Source: Desulfuromonadaceae bacterium (GTDB lineage: Bacteria > Desulfobacterota > Desulfuromonadia > Desulfuromonadales > Geopsychrobacteraceae). From it: a stretch of DNA of 48,337 bases. The notes under the pieces are model-generated. The model was not told the DNA's origin and made no database searches. It saw only the letters and a list, made by a program, of their open reading frames with translations. Shown piece by piece: positions 9,564-19,232 of this stretch (positions within the stretch are counted from its first letter, which is position 1; each line of letters opens with the position of its first letter). Location of the stretch: assembly GCA_030595055.1 (NCBI GenBank), contig JAUVEB010000002.1, positions 1-48,337 on the forward strand. The letters run 5' to 3'. Position numbers and translations under genes: made by a program.

Positions 9564-10142
9564 CTAAACGCCGAACAATTCTGACTCGACCAGCTCACAC
9601 AACAGCTGTCCGGCGATCAGCGTCAACTCCAGCTGCCTCGGCACAGAATCGGTTCCCAGCTCAAGGCAGATATCAATACCGTCACGGCAAAGCGGCTCCT
9701 GCTCTCTGGCAACGGTCAGTAGGGCGACCGGCTGTTCATTTTCCATAACTTCATCGCGCAATAACTGCAGCGCATTGGATGGCGAGCCATCATTTAAAAT
9801 CAATAACAAATGCCGGGCGCTGGCGAGAGATCGATAATGCCGCACCAGCCGCTGATCGAACTGGCCGGCATTCATCATAGCCGTCAAGAGCATCTGATCG
9901 CTCCCCAGGGTCACCGCCGGCAAAACCGGTCGATCAAAACCGAGCCGATAAGTGAAATGGCCGGCCAACAGCTGGGCAACCGGTTGAAACGCAGCACCGG
10001 CGGCAATCAGCAGCTGTCCACCCCCGGCGAACATGGCGCCCATTTGCGTTGCCAAACGGGTCAGCTCAGCATTTTGTTGCCGGCAGAATTCCCCCAGTAA
10101 ATCCTGAATCTGGCTGCATGTTGCAGTAATGCGTTGATTCAT
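9564..10142 (-). CDS. SIS-domain protein (GmhA/DiaA-like, degenerate)
   Basis: 192 aa; overall GmhA/DiaA layout (GGQLLIAAGAAFQPVAQLLAGHF, LTAMMN, LLLILNDGSPSNALQ, C-terminal ELTLIAGQLLCELVE). Confidence 0.6.
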   Translation of the reverse strand: MNQRITATCSQIQDLLGEFCRQQNAELTRLATQMGAMFAGGGQLLIAAGAAFQPVAQLLAGHFTYRLGFDRPVLPAVTLGSDQMLLTAMMNAGQFDQRLVRHYRSLASARHLLLILNDGSPSNALQLLRDEVMENEQPVALLTVAREQEPLCRDGIDICLELGTDSVPRQLELTLIAGQLLCELVESELFGV

Positions 10143-10197
10143 TTTTATTCTCCCGGACTGTTCCCCTGCGGGCAGAGTCCACCAAAGAAAAGGCGGT

Positions 10198-10343
10198 GCT
10201 TGCCGCGCCCTCTTGACAGATTACACAGATCCGATGTCAGGGCGCAGCAAGTGGCGCCCCTACCGATTCTACAACAGCTGGACATGGTCGTGTGCTCTCA
10301 CCGACCAGTCCAATATGATTTGCTTTGGAACGAACATACAGGG
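10198..10343. repeat. dispersed repeat family A, copy 2
   Basis: Closely similar to 1250-1398. Confidence 0.85.
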
Positions 10344-10344
10344 T

Positions 10345-10385
10345 CGTTTTACTTAGCCGGCGTATTCTTTTTTGCGAGACCATCA
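10345..10385. repeat. dispersed repeat family C, copy 2
   Basis: TTTTACTTAGCCGGCGTATTCTTTTTTGCGAGACCATCA; related to 1825-1851, 13478-13525 (rc), 22072-22115 (rc). Confidence 0.7.
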
Positions 10386-10550
10386 AAATTGATGCTCGGA
10401 GCATGATAGGAAGCCGCCCTCACCCTGTCAAGCAACTGGGCAGCCAGGGTTGATTGCAACTTGATTTTTTTGGCAGCTTCTATATATTTGAATTCAATTG
10501 TGCTTTCATTAACTACCAAGATGCCAACACTGAACAAAGGAGAACCACAA

Positions 10551-10880
10551 ATGGCTGGCGATAAAGTTGCAGAATTTACTGACGATAATTTTGATGCAGA
10601 TGTTCTGAAATCATCCGTTCCGGTTCTGGTCGATTTCTGGGCAACCTGGTGTGCTCCCTGCAAAGCGATCGCTCCGGTGATCGATCAACTTGCTGAAGAG
10701 TATGACGGCAAGGTCAAGATCGGCAAGGTGAATGTCGATGAGAGCCCGGCAACCCCGGGCCAGTACGGCGTACGCGGCATCCCGACGATGATCCTCTTCA
10801 AAGATGGTCAGATCGTTGACCAACTGGTCGGTGCAGTCCCGAAAACCCAGATAGAAAGCCTGCTGCAAAAAGCGCTATAA
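10551..10880 (+). CDS. trxA: thioredoxin
   Basis: [22 protein letters not shown]; start at MAGDKVAEF rather than the upstream ATG at 10461. Confidence 0.95.
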   Translation: MAGDKVAEFTDDNFDADVLKSSVPVLVDFWATWCAPCKAIAPVIDQLAEEYDGKVKIGKVNVDESPATPGQYGVRGIPTMILFKDGQIVDQLVGAVPKTQIESLLQKAL

Positions 10881-10891
10881 ATCCTCAGAGT

Positions 10892-10920
10892 GAAAGGGCT
10901 CCAGAAATGGGGCCCTTTAT
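10892..10920 (+). terminator. rho-independent terminator downstream of trxA
   Basis: AAAGGGCTCCAGAAATGGGGCCCTTTAT. Confidence 0.7.
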
Positions 10921-11442
10921 TTATTGATCCGCTATCCCCTCCAGCAAATCGCGAATCTGCCGCCGCTCGGCCGTGGTCAAGCGTACTGAAGTCAACTCAT
11001 CAAGCAACCGACGTCGCTCTTTTTCAACCTGTTGTAACTCCTCGTCTGCCTGCTTGATCGTCGTACGCGATTCATAGCTCCAGCGCCTTTTGGCCTGCCG
11101 TTTCTGTTGCAACGCCTGCCGGTATCTTTCGACCAGCGATTCAGCCTGAAGCTTTAATTCCCGAGCCGCTGATTCTTTTTCTTGCTGTTCCCGTTCTGCG
11201 GCACGCACTGAGTCCTGAAATTTGCCGCCCGGTTTTTGCGGATCAGGTGCGGCAGGGACAATGATCAACTTATCGCTCTGCTGCTTGATCTCTTTCTCCT
11301 TGCCGAGGCATTCTTCCGGTAAACCCTGTAAATTATCCGCAAAGTGCCATTGCCCCTTGCTGTCACGGCAGGAATAGCTTTTTACCCAACCAACGGACGG
11401 GATTAACAGCAACAATAAAACAACAAACAGAACCTTTTGCAT
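10921..11442 (-). CDS. DUF4124-like secreted/periplasmic coiled-coil protein
   Basis: Signal peptide MQKVLFVVLLLLLIPSVGWVKS, YSCRDSKGQWHFADN, Gln/Glu/Arg-rich helix. Confidence 0.6.
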   Translation of the reverse strand: MQKVLFVVLLLLLIPSVGWVKSYSCRDSKGQWHFADNLQGLPEECLGKEKEIKQQSDKLIIVPAAPDPQKPGGKFQDSVRAAEREQQEKESAARELKLQAESLVERYRQALQQKRQAKRRWSYESRTTIKQADEELQQVEKERRRLLDELTSVRLTTAERRQIRDLLEGIADQ

Positions 11443-11464
11443 CCCAGCTCCCCTTTCCTTTCCA

Positions 11465-11914
11465 TCAAAATTGGCGATGGCTGTCCAGCATGATCGTCAC
11501 CGGACCGTCGTTGACCAACTCTACAGCCATTTCAGCCCGAAAGCGGCCGGTCTGCACCGGCAGACCCGATGCACGTAACCGGGCCACAAAATAATCACAG
11601 AGCGGCTCAGCCGACTGGGGCAGCGCTGCCCGGGAAAATCCGGGGCGCCGACCTTTGCGACAATCGGCCAGCAGGGTGAACTGGGAAACCACCAACAGTT
11701 CACCGGCCCGATCCACCACCGATAGATTCATTTTACCCGCATTGTCCTCAAAAATCCGCAACCCGGAAATTTTTTCGGCCAGATAATCGGCGGCTTTTTC
11801 ATCATCACCTGTCTCGATCCCGAGCAAAACCAGTAACCCGGCCCCGATCGCGGCAACCTGTTCGTCAGCAACCCTCACCCCCGCGCGACTGACCCGCTGA
11901 ATCACTGCACGCAT
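11465..11914 (-). CDS. dtd: D-aminoacyl-tRNA deacylase
   Basis: [32 protein letters not shown]; start trimmed to MRAVIQ. Confidence 0.95.
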   Translation of the reverse strand: MRAVIQRVSRAGVRVADEQVAAIGAGLLVLLGIETGDDEKAADYLAEKISGLRIFEDNAGKMNLSVVDRAGELLVVSQFTLLADCRKGRRPGFSRAALPQSAEPLCDYFVARLRASGLPVQTGRFRAEMAVELVNDGPVTIMLDSHRQF

Positions 11915-11915
11915 C

Positions 11916-12806
11916 TCAAGCCCCCGATATTTCCTGCCCCGCCATGCGGCGAAGCAGGCTAAGATTTTCCAGATCGTAACAATGATTCTCGCCCCCGGGG
12001 GTCTCGATGATCTTGGCAATCCCGGCAAAACGGGCATCCTGCATCAACGCCTGGAACCCGGCCGGACCAATCTGCCCCTTACCAACATGGTCATGGCGAT
12101 CAACGCGAGAACCGAGAGGCTTTTTGCTGTCATTCAGGTGGAACAGCGCCAGGCGCTCGACCCCCAGTAAACGATCAAATTCATCCATAACCGCAGCATA
12201 ACCTTCAACCGTGCGCAAATCATAGCCGGCAGCAAAAGCGTGGCAGGTATCGAAACAGATTGCAAAATTTCCCTGCGGGACCCGGTCGAGAATTTCCGCA
12301 AGTTCTTCGAGCCGGGCTCCGAGACAGGTCCCCTGCCCGGCAGTATTTTCCACCAGAACTCTCACCCCGCTCGGTACCTGTGCAAAAACAGTACGAAAAC
12401 TTTCCGTCAGGGTTGCCAGTCCCGCTGCGGTTCCTTTCCCCATGTGAGCGCCGGGATGCATGACCAGATCTTCAATGCCAAGTTGATCGCAGCGAACCAT
12501 CTCATCGACAAAAGTTTCGATCGACTTTTTTCGCAGTTCGACCTCCGGGCCGGCCAGGTTGATCAGATAACTGTCGTGAGCAGAAATATATTTGATCCGG
12601 CTCGCTGATCTGGCTTCCTGAAATGCTGCAATCGAGTCAGCTGCCAGCGGTTTTGCCCGCCAGCGGCCGGCATTGCGAGTAAAAATCTGGATCGCCGTGC
12701 AGCCGATCTCTTCACCGCGCCTGATCGCTTTTTCAATGCCGCCGGCAATCGAGACATGGGCACCGATCAGCGGTAACAGCTCTTGATCATGCTCGGCTCT
12801 TTCCAT
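11916..12806 (-). CDS. nfo: deoxyribonuclease IV (AP endonuclease)
   Basis: [57 protein letters not shown]. Confidence 0.95.
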   Translation of the reverse strand: MERAEHDQELLPLIGAHVSIAGGIEKAIRRGEEIGCTAIQIFTRNAGRWRAKPLAADSIAAFQEARSASRIKYISAHDSYLINLAGPEVELRKKSIETFVDEMVRCDQLGIEDLVMHPGAHMGKGTAAGLATLTESFRTVFAQVPSGVRVLVENTAGQGTCLGARLEELAEILDRVPQGNFAICFDTCHAFAAGYDLRTVEGYAAVMDEFDRLLGVERLALFHLNDSKKPLGSRVDRHDHVGKGQIGPAGFQALMQDARFAGIAKIIETPGGENHCYDLENLSLLRRMAGQEISGA

Positions 12807-13459
12807 CAGCCGGCCACCCCGCTCCAGTCCCGCAGCAGTGAACCGATTTCAGCCGGGCGAGAGAGATGGGCATCGATATAGGAAGACTGTTCGGTTGCCG
12901 GCAGCTCAGGCCCGACCAGGACCGTCTTCATGCCGAAATCCTTGGCAGTTTTCAGGTTCTGAGGCTGATCCTCAACCATCACGCACTGCTCCCCGGCAAG
13001 TTGCAACCGGTCCAGAACCTGCTGATAGGGATCGGGGTTCGGTTTCGGCTGGTAATTGGCGATACGGATGTCAAAAACATCGGTAAACAGACCGTTCAAT
13101 CCCAGTGCCGTCACGACCCGATCGACATGGCAACGCGAACCGTTGGTGAAAACATAACTGGAAACCGGCAAGCTCTCCAGTGCCTGCCGCAGATCCGCAT
13201 CCACAGACAGACGACTGCCGACATCAACCGCATGGACATAGTCGAGATAATCCTCCGGATTGATGGCATGGTGGCGGATCAAGCCCTGCAGGGTTGCCCC
13301 GTAATCTTTCCAGTAACGTCGGCGCAGTCCATCGACTTCAGCCGGTGCAATGACGACAATCTCCTCCATATAGCGATTGATGCGCACATCAATCAGCGAA
13401 AAAAGATCTTTTTCCGGAGAATAGAGGGTGTTGTCCAGATCAAACAGAATGGCTTTCAT
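12806..13459 (-). CDS. HAD-family pyrimidine 5'-nucleotidase-like hydrolase
   Basis: MKAILFDLDNTLYSPE, YVFTNGSRCHVDRV, MVEDQPQNLKTAKDFGMKTVLVG. Confidence 0.88.
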   Translation of the reverse strand: MKAILFDLDNTLYSPEKDLFSLIDVRINRYMEEIVVIAPAEVDGLRRRYWKDYGATLQGLIRHHAINPEDYLDYVHAVDVGSRLSVDADLRQALESLPVSSYVFTNGSRCHVDRVVTALGLNGLFTDVFDIRIANYQPKPNPDPYQQVLDRLQLAGEQCVMVEDQPQNLKTAKDFGMKTVLVGPELPATEQSSYIDAHLSRPAEIGSLLRDWSGVAG

Positions 13460-13477
13460 CTCTTTCAACCTCACTAT

Positions 13478-13525
13478 TTGGTGATCTCGTAAAAAGTCTT
13501 GAGATGGCTAAGTAAAAAGTCCGCC
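13478..13525. repeat. dispersed repeat family C, inverted copy
   Basis: GTGATCTCGTAAAAAGTCTTGAGATGGCTAAGTAAAAAGT; reverse complement resembles 10345-10385. Confidence 0.6.
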
Positions 13526-13529
13526 ATCA

Positions 13530-14375
13530 CTATTTCGGATCGAACTCACCACTGAACACTTCGACGGCCGGACCGGTCATCATCACCGCTCCACCCTCCA
13601 GCCATTCCAGTTGCAGTTCGCCACCCCGCAGATGGTTGCTGATCTTTCGTTCGGTGCGCCCGGTCAACACCCCGGCAACAGCCACCGCCGAAGCCCCGGT
13701 GCCACAAGACAGGGTTTCCCCGGCGCCACGTTCCCAGGTGCGCTGAATCACTTCCACCGGGCTGACGAACTGCACAAATTCAACGTTGACCCGCTGGGGA
13801 AACCAGGGATGATTTTCAATCAACGGGCCGATTTCATGCACCGGAAAATTTTCGACATCTTCAATAAAAATCACGCAATGGGGATTACCCATCGACACGC
13901 AGGTGATCTCGAACTGTCTACCGGCAACCTCCAGAGGCACAGAGATGACCTGTTCATCGGCAGGCCCGGTCATCGGCAGGTCGGCCCTGGTCAGTCGCGG
14001 GACTCCCATGTTGACCTGCACCCGATCAATCAAACCGGAGTCGCCGGGAAACAACTGCAACGGCAAAATGCCGTTGCCGGTCTCAACACGGATCGCCAAG
14101 CGGTCAACCAAACCATGATCATGAGCATACTTGGCAACGCAACGGATACCGTTGCCGCACATCTCCGCCTCGCTACCGTCAGCATTGAACATGCGCATTT
14201 TCAGATCAGCCTGTTGCGACGGCAGGATCAGAATCAGGCCGTCTGAACCGATACCGAAATGGCGGTCACTGACTTTTTTTGCCAGTTCCGCCGGGTCGGT
14301 GAGCGACTCCTCGAAACCGTTGATATAGACGTAATCGTTACCGGCACCCTGCATCTTCGTGAATTTCATCGCCAC
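13530..14375 (-). CDS. dapF: diaminopimelate epimerase
   Basis: KMQGAGNDYVYING, MFNADGSEAEMCGNGIRCVAKY, GAGETLSCGTGASAVAV. Confidence 0.97.
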   Translation of the reverse strand: MAMKFTKMQGAGNDYVYINGFEESLTDPAELAKKVSDRHFGIGSDGLILILPSQQADLKMRMFNADGSEAEMCGNGIRCVAKYAHDHGLVDRLAIRVETGNGILPLQLFPGDSGLIDRVQVNMGVPRLTRADLPMTGPADEQVISVPLEVAGRQFEITCVSMGNPHCVIFIEDVENFPVHEIGPLIENHPWFPQRVNVEFVQFVSPVEVIQRTWERGAGETLSCGTGASAVAVAGVLTGRTERKISNHLRGGELQLEWLEGGAVMMTGPAVEVFSGEFDPK

Positions 14376-14460
14376 CCCTCTGGTCGGTTGTTGTTGACCT
14401 TTACTCTCTGATACTATAAACAGCGTCTGGAATGCTCACAATAGAATTTACGGAGATGAT

Positions 14461-14685
14461 ATGGCTTTTTTCCTGAAAACCAAACTCTGGCAGACTGGCT
14501 CCCTTGACTGGTGGACGAGGATCGGCAATGAAGAAGTTTACCTCGGCAGCCGGGAATTCCCCCTCCCCCCGGAAGAAGGAGATGAATGGCTGGTGAGTTC
14601 CACCGGAAATCGCTTCAAAGTGATCGAAGGCGAAATTCGCCTGATCGCCAAAGAAGAACCGGTTGAGTCACGGCAACCCTGGTAA
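14461..14685 (+). CDS. hypothetical protein (74 aa)
   Basis: ORF with plausible upstream purine-rich RBS; no family recognised. Confidence 0.45.
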   Translation: MAFFLKTKLWQTGSLDWWTRIGNEEVYLGSREFPLPPEEGDEWLVSSTGNRFKVIEGEIRLIAKEEPVESRQPW

Positions 14686-14777
14686 TCAGTTCAACGGCAT
14701 GCCGGTCAAAGAAATTCTCCCCGGGATTTCCCGAAGACTCCGCAGAGAGCGACGGCATCCTCGGTTCAGTTGAAATA

Positions 14778-14816
14778 GCAAAGGCCCCCGACATGAAAAA
14801 CATCGGGGGCCTTTGC
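14778..14816. terminator. strong stem-loop terminator
   Basis: GCAAAGGCCCCCGA-CATGAAAAACA-TCGGGGGCCTTTGC. Confidence 0.8.
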
Positions 14817-14917
14817 TTGTCTCAGTTCAGTCAGTTTTCGTCCGGAAACGGTTCTTTCCCACGTTTCCATATGAAAACCTGATTCGTGTAGATCCGAAGT
14901 TTACGGATAGAGACAAA

Positions 14918-16468
14918 TTAAGTTTCTTCCGACAATCCCTTCAGGGCAATCAACCGCGTCCCGGCCAGACGGTCATTCCAGCCACGTTGGTCGGCACTGG
15001 CCAGAATTGCCAAATAACCCAGACCGACCGGCAACAGCTGCAGCAACCCGCCGACACTGCGCAAAAACGCTTGGGAAAAAACCAATGACTCCCCAGCTAA
15101 AGTTTCCACCCGCAGTCCGGCCAGCATCTTGCCGGGAGTCTGCCCGGCAAGAAAATGAAACAGGGTGAAATAGCCGAAAGCAAGAAAAAACAGCACCAGG
15201 AAATAGACAACGGACAGATCGATCAAGGTTTCCAGAGAAGGCAACAGACTGCCGCCGTTGACAGCAATGGCCGCTTCCGCAGCAATGATAAAGCTCATGC
15301 CGACAATCACCAGCAACAGCAGGTCACAGCAAAAAGCGCTGATACGACTGAGCAGCGGCGGCAACAAAGCAGAGCCGGCAACGGCGGGTGACACAATCGG
15401 CAAGTCGGAGGCAACTGCCGGATCGGCAATTTCAGGGGGGGCAGGCGCCTCCACGGTGTCGGCCGTGAGCTCTGCTGCAGCGGTCTCAACCATAGGTACC
15501 GGAGCCTGCGGCAGCTCGCCGTCTTCCTCCTGAACACCGGCCGAAAAATCGGCCGGCGGCTCTTGAACGTCTTCAACCGTTACATTCGCTAACGGGACAA
15601 AATCTTCGGTGGTGGAAAAATCATCAACAACCGCGTCATCAGGATCCTCTTTAACATCGGCAGCTTTTACCCGCAGCAGCCCATCGTCTGTTTCGGTGAC
15701 AATCGCTAAACTCGGATCGTTGCCGAACAAATCGGTCTCCGGAGCCCCCTCGATCTGAGGAGACTCCGGTAATTCAAAAGGGGCTTTGGGGTCCTCCTCG
15801 GTCCCTTCAGACTCTTCAAACTCAACCTCATCCGTACTGAAAGTAAATTCCCCGGCGGTCGCCGGAGGCGGTTCAAAATCTTCCGCCGGCAAATCATCTT
15901 CAGAAGCGGTAGAGCTCGTTTCTTCACTCACTGAATCATCCGTCGGGTCGAAACCGAAATCATCTTCCAGCCCGGTATCTGCAGAGGAATCTTCATCCGC
16001 ATCGCTTTCACCTTCTCCCTGGTCAAAAGCAAACCCTTCGCCAGTATCAGCAGAGGCAGCCTCCTGATCCGGCGCGGGAAGGGTTTCTTCGACATCCTCA
16101 TCGACAGAAGCTTCTTCGAACAACTCATCGAAAGAAAGGTCTTCATCCTCTTCACTGTCACCCATGAAGTCAAAACCGAAATCATCCCCGGCGCTGGAAA
16201 CTTCTGCAGCGGAGTCCTCAGCCACGGAATCGGTGGCTGCCACAGCAGTCGCCGCGACAACCCCGGTTGCCGCCGCAACGGCCGCATCCACTGTGGCACT
16301 CTCCTCCTCCGGCGCCGCCGCAACGGCCGGACCACCCGGCTTCATCTGCCCTGGAAAGAGGACACTCACGATCCCGAAATGCTGCTTGTGTTCAAGTAAA
16401 TCCTTGCCACATTTTTTGCAGTTATCGAGATGGTCAAAACTGTTGTAGCCACACTTAGGGCATCTCAT
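14918..16468 (-). CDS. RDD-family membrane protein with N-terminal zinc ribbon and long acidic linker
   Basis: 516 aa; CPKCGYNSFDHLDNCKKCGKDL, about 330 aa Asp/Glu/Ala/Ser-rich region, then RISAFCCDLLLLVIVG...AGQTPGKMLAGLRVE. Confidence 0.8.
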   Translation of the reverse strand: MRCPKCGYNSFDHLDNCKKCGKDLLEHKQHFGIVSVLFPGQMKPGGPAVAAAPEEESATVDAAVAAATGVVAATAVAATDSVAEDSAAEVSSAGDDFGFDFMGDSEEDEDLSFDELFEEASVDEDVEETLPAPDQEAASADTGEGFAFDQGEGESDADEDSSADTGLEDDFGFDPTDDSVSEETSSTASEDDLPAEDFEPPPATAGEFTFSTDEVEFEESEGTEEDPKAPFELPESPQIEGAPETDLFGNDPSLAIVTETDDGLLRVKAADVKEDPDDAVVDDFSTTEDFVPLANVTVEDVQEPPADFSAGVQEEDGELPQAPVPMVETAAAELTADTVEAPAPPEIADPAVASDLPIVSPAVAGSALLPPLLSRISAFCCDLLLLVIVGMSFIIAAEAAIAVNGGSLLPSLETLIDLSVVYFLVLFFLAFGYFTLFHFLAGQTPGKMLAGLRVETLAGESLVFSQAFLRSVGGLLQLLPVGLGYLAILASADQRGWNDRLAGTRLIALKGLSEET

Positions 16469-17231
16469 GACTCATCCTTTCTTGGGGAGCAGCATCGCTG
16501 CCGCATCTGCCTTTGGCTAAATCTCCATAAAGATATTGTAAAATTGTCACAATCGCAAGTCCGGCGGTCTCGGTGCGTAAAATTCTTGGCCCCAGACTGA
16601 CCGGCTGGAATCCTGCCTGCTGCGCTCTTTGAGCTTCCTCTTCGCTTATCCCACCTTCAGGCCCAACCAGAACAGCCACCCCTCGTGGTTGATTTTTCGG
16701 CAGTAATTGTTCCAGAGGCCGGGCGCTCTCTTCCCAAAGCATCAGCTTGAAATCTGCCGCGACCAGCGCCAGAGAATCGTCCAGAGAGGAACTCAGCTGC
16801 AATTCAGGCAGGTGTGGTTGGCCGCATTGGCAAGCAGCCGCCTGAATAATTTTTCCCCAGCGCTCGAGCCGTTTCTGCTGCCGCTCGGCCTTCAGCTGTC
16901 CGACACTCCGGGCCATCCGGGTCGGCAGAAAACGGTTAACACCAAGCTCTGTCCCTTTCTGCAGGACCAGTTCCAGCTTGTCTCCCTTGGGTAAGCCCTG
17001 GATCAGGCTGATCGCACAAGCGGCGGCAGCAACCCGCTTAACACTCTGAACTTCTGCCATCCCGTCTGACAGAACAACCGCTCCGGCAATCAATCCGGCA
17101 CCATTAAGGAGTTCAATCTCTGCACCAACCGGCATCCTGAGCACAGTATTGAGATGATGCCTCATTTCAGCCGGCAAAGATAGAATTTCTCCCCGGCACA
17201 TCTCGGCTTTCGGCAAAAAGAATCTGGGCAT
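16455..17231 (-). CDS. rsmE: 16S rRNA (uracil(1498)-N(3))-methyltransferase
   Basis: PKGDKLELVLQKGTELGV, VLVGPEGGISEEE, LGPRILRTETAGLAIV. Confidence 0.95.
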   Translation of the reverse strand: MPRFFLPKAEMCRGEILSLPAEMRHHLNTVLRMPVGAEIELLNGAGLIAGAVVLSDGMAEVQSVKRVAAAACAISLIQGLPKGDKLELVLQKGTELGVNRFLPTRMARSVGQLKAERQQKRLERWGKIIQAAACQCGQPHLPELQLSSSLDDSLALVAADFKLMLWEESARPLEQLLPKNQPRGVAVLVGPEGGISEEEAQRAQQAGFQPVSLGPRILRTETAGLAIVTILQYLYGDLAKGRCGSDAAPQERMSHEMP

Positions 17232-18152
17232 TTATTTCTGTCGCCGGTAAAGTAAACAAACCCAACCATCCTGCACATGAGTCGCTAAATAGTGGAGTGG
17301 CAGTTCGGCAAACCCGTCACGCACCAGCGGCTCCTTCTCTTGCAAAATCCCGGATAAAACAAGCCAGCCCCCCGAACGCAGATGACGGAACAATTCTTCC
17401 TTTAAACGGATATTTTCTTCGGCAAGAATATTGGCCACGACCAGGTCAAAATCACCTGTCAGCTCTTCAAGCGGCTGCGGGCTGATCGCAATCTGCTCAG
17501 CATAGCCATTCTGCGAAACATTTTGTCGAGCAACCTTGCAGGCCACTGGATCGATATCGTTGGCGAGAATTTTCTGACAGCCTAAAGCCGCAGCGCCAAT
17601 CGCCAGGATCCCCGACCCGGTACCGACATCAAGCAGATCGCTCGGGGGGTTGTTCCCGGTAAAGATTTCGGCAATCACCTGCAGGCAGAGCAAGGTTGTT
17701 CCATGCGTCCCGGTCCCAAATGCCATTCCGGGATCAATCTCAATCACCGCCTCACCCTCTTGTGGGAGATATTCTTCCCAACTGGGGCGAACAATCAGGT
17801 TCGGACCGACCCGCATGGTCGAAAAATTCTGCTTCCAGTTTTCCGCCCAATCTTCCATATGCACTACGGCAGCTTCGCCCAGAGGTAAGGACAATCCTTG
17901 TAAAACAGGAATTTTCGCAAATTCCCGCTGAATAACGCTGCTCATCTCTTGAGGATCACGACAATCGGCAAAATAGGCTTTAATCTGGTAGGTCATTTCG
18001 GGGTCGAGTTCTTCATCCGGAACGATAAAGGTATCCAACTCGCGATCTTCGACAACCACGCCCTGACAACCACAATCACCCAGTACAGCACTCACCAGCT
18101 CAACACAATTGCCGGGAACGGCGATCTCTATGACAATCCATCCATTCTCCAT
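17232..18152 (-). CDS. prmA: ribosomal protein L11 methyltransferase
   Basis: WAENWKQNF, IDPGMAFGTGTHGTT, LLDVGTGSGILAIGAA, VVANILAE. Confidence 0.95.
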   Translation of the reverse strand: MENGWIVIEIAVPGNCVELVSAVLGDCGCQGVVVEDRELDTFIVPDEELDPEMTYQIKAYFADCRDPQEMSSVIQREFAKIPVLQGLSLPLGEAAVVHMEDWAENWKQNFSTMRVGPNLIVRPSWEEYLPQEGEAVIEIDPGMAFGTGTHGTTLLCLQVIAEIFTGNNPPSDLLDVGTGSGILAIGAAALGCQKILANDIDPVACKVARQNVSQNGYAEQIAISPQPLEELTGDFDLVVANILAEENIRLKEELFRHLRSGGWLVLSGILQEKEPLVRDGFAELPLHYLATHVQDGWVCLLYRRQK

Positions 18153-18557
18153 ACCCCCTAATTAACAGAGAGATGAGAGAAAAATCAACAAAGAATCCTA
18201 AGAAAAAAGTTGACAGCAGAAACAAAGTCTGGCTGAATTTTAACTCTAGCTCAATAAGAAACTGGGATCCTCAACTTTATAGTCCCGGTTTTTGGGGATA
18301 TTTTCCCATACGCGGATAATTAAAAAATAATTATTATCCACTTGCACGGGGATCTACACTCTGATAAAGTTGCTAATAATTTTCATGAGCATCTGCTATA
18401 AATATTGAACTCGCAATAGATGTTTTTTTGAATACAATCTGCACATATATGTTGATCAGAGCCTGTCGCGGCGCGGTCAAAAACAACAGAAATAATGTCA
18501 ATTTTTTTAAGTGCCGAGGGGAATACTCTTCGGCGGCTTGCAGCGAAGGAGACACGG

Positions 18558-19232
18558 ATGCGCATCCTGGTAGTTGAAGACGAGAAAAAGGTTGCCAGCT
18601 TTATCAAGCGGGGATTGGAAGAGGAAGAGTTTACCGTTGATGTCGCCTATGATGGTGAAGAAGGCGTCTACATGGCAGGAAATACCAGCTACGACCTTAT
18701 CCTCATGGATGTCATGTTGCCGAAAAAGGACGGCTTGAGTGCCATCAAAGAGATCCGGGAAATGGACATTGTCGCACCGATTCTCTGCTTGACGGCAAAG
18801 GATACCATTGACGATATCGTGTCCGGCCTGGATATCGGCAGCGATGACTACCTGACCAAACCGTTTGCCTTTGCCGAATTGGTCGCCCGCGTCAGAGCTT
18901 TGATCCGCCGTGGCTCCCAGGATCGTGGCGCCGAGCTCTTCTTTGCCGACCTGCGCCTTGATCCGGTTGGGCACACAGTCTGGCGCAGTAATAAAGAAAT
19001 TGATCTCACCGCCAAGGAATACGCCCTACTTGAATATTTCATGCGCAACACGAATCAAGTTCTGACCCGCACCATGATTGCCGAGCATGTCTGGGACTAC
19101 ACCTTTGATTCTTTCACCAACATCATCGACGTTTACGTCAATTATCTGCGTAAAAAGATCGACCGCGATTTCGACAAAAAGCTGATCCACACCGTACGTG
19201 GGGTCGGTTATGTTCTTAAGGAGTCAGATTAA
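18558..19232 (+). CDS. OmpR-family response regulator
   Basis: MRILVVEDEKKVASF receiver plus winged-helix C-terminus (IDVYVNYLRKKID...HTVRGVGYVL); start trimmed. Confidence 0.95.
   Translation: MRILVVEDEKKVASFIKRGLEEEEFTVDVAYDGEEGVYMAGNTSYDLILMDVMLPKKDGLSAIKEIREMDIVAPILCLTAKDTIDDIVSGLDIGSDDYLTKPFAFAELVARVRALIRRGSQDRGAELFFADLRLDPVGHTVWRSNKEIDLTAKEYALLEYFMRNTNQVLTRTMIAEHVWDYTFDSFTNIIDVYVNYLRKKIDRDFDKKLIHTVRGVGYVLKESD

Noticed and set aside
10134-10406. 90-aa ORF
   Set aside because: Composed of repeat families A and C, not a gene.
10461-10550. N-terminal extension of thioredoxin from the upstream ATG
   Set aside because: Canonical thioredoxin start is at 10551, preceded by a good RBS (AAAGGAGAACC); the extension has no homology features.
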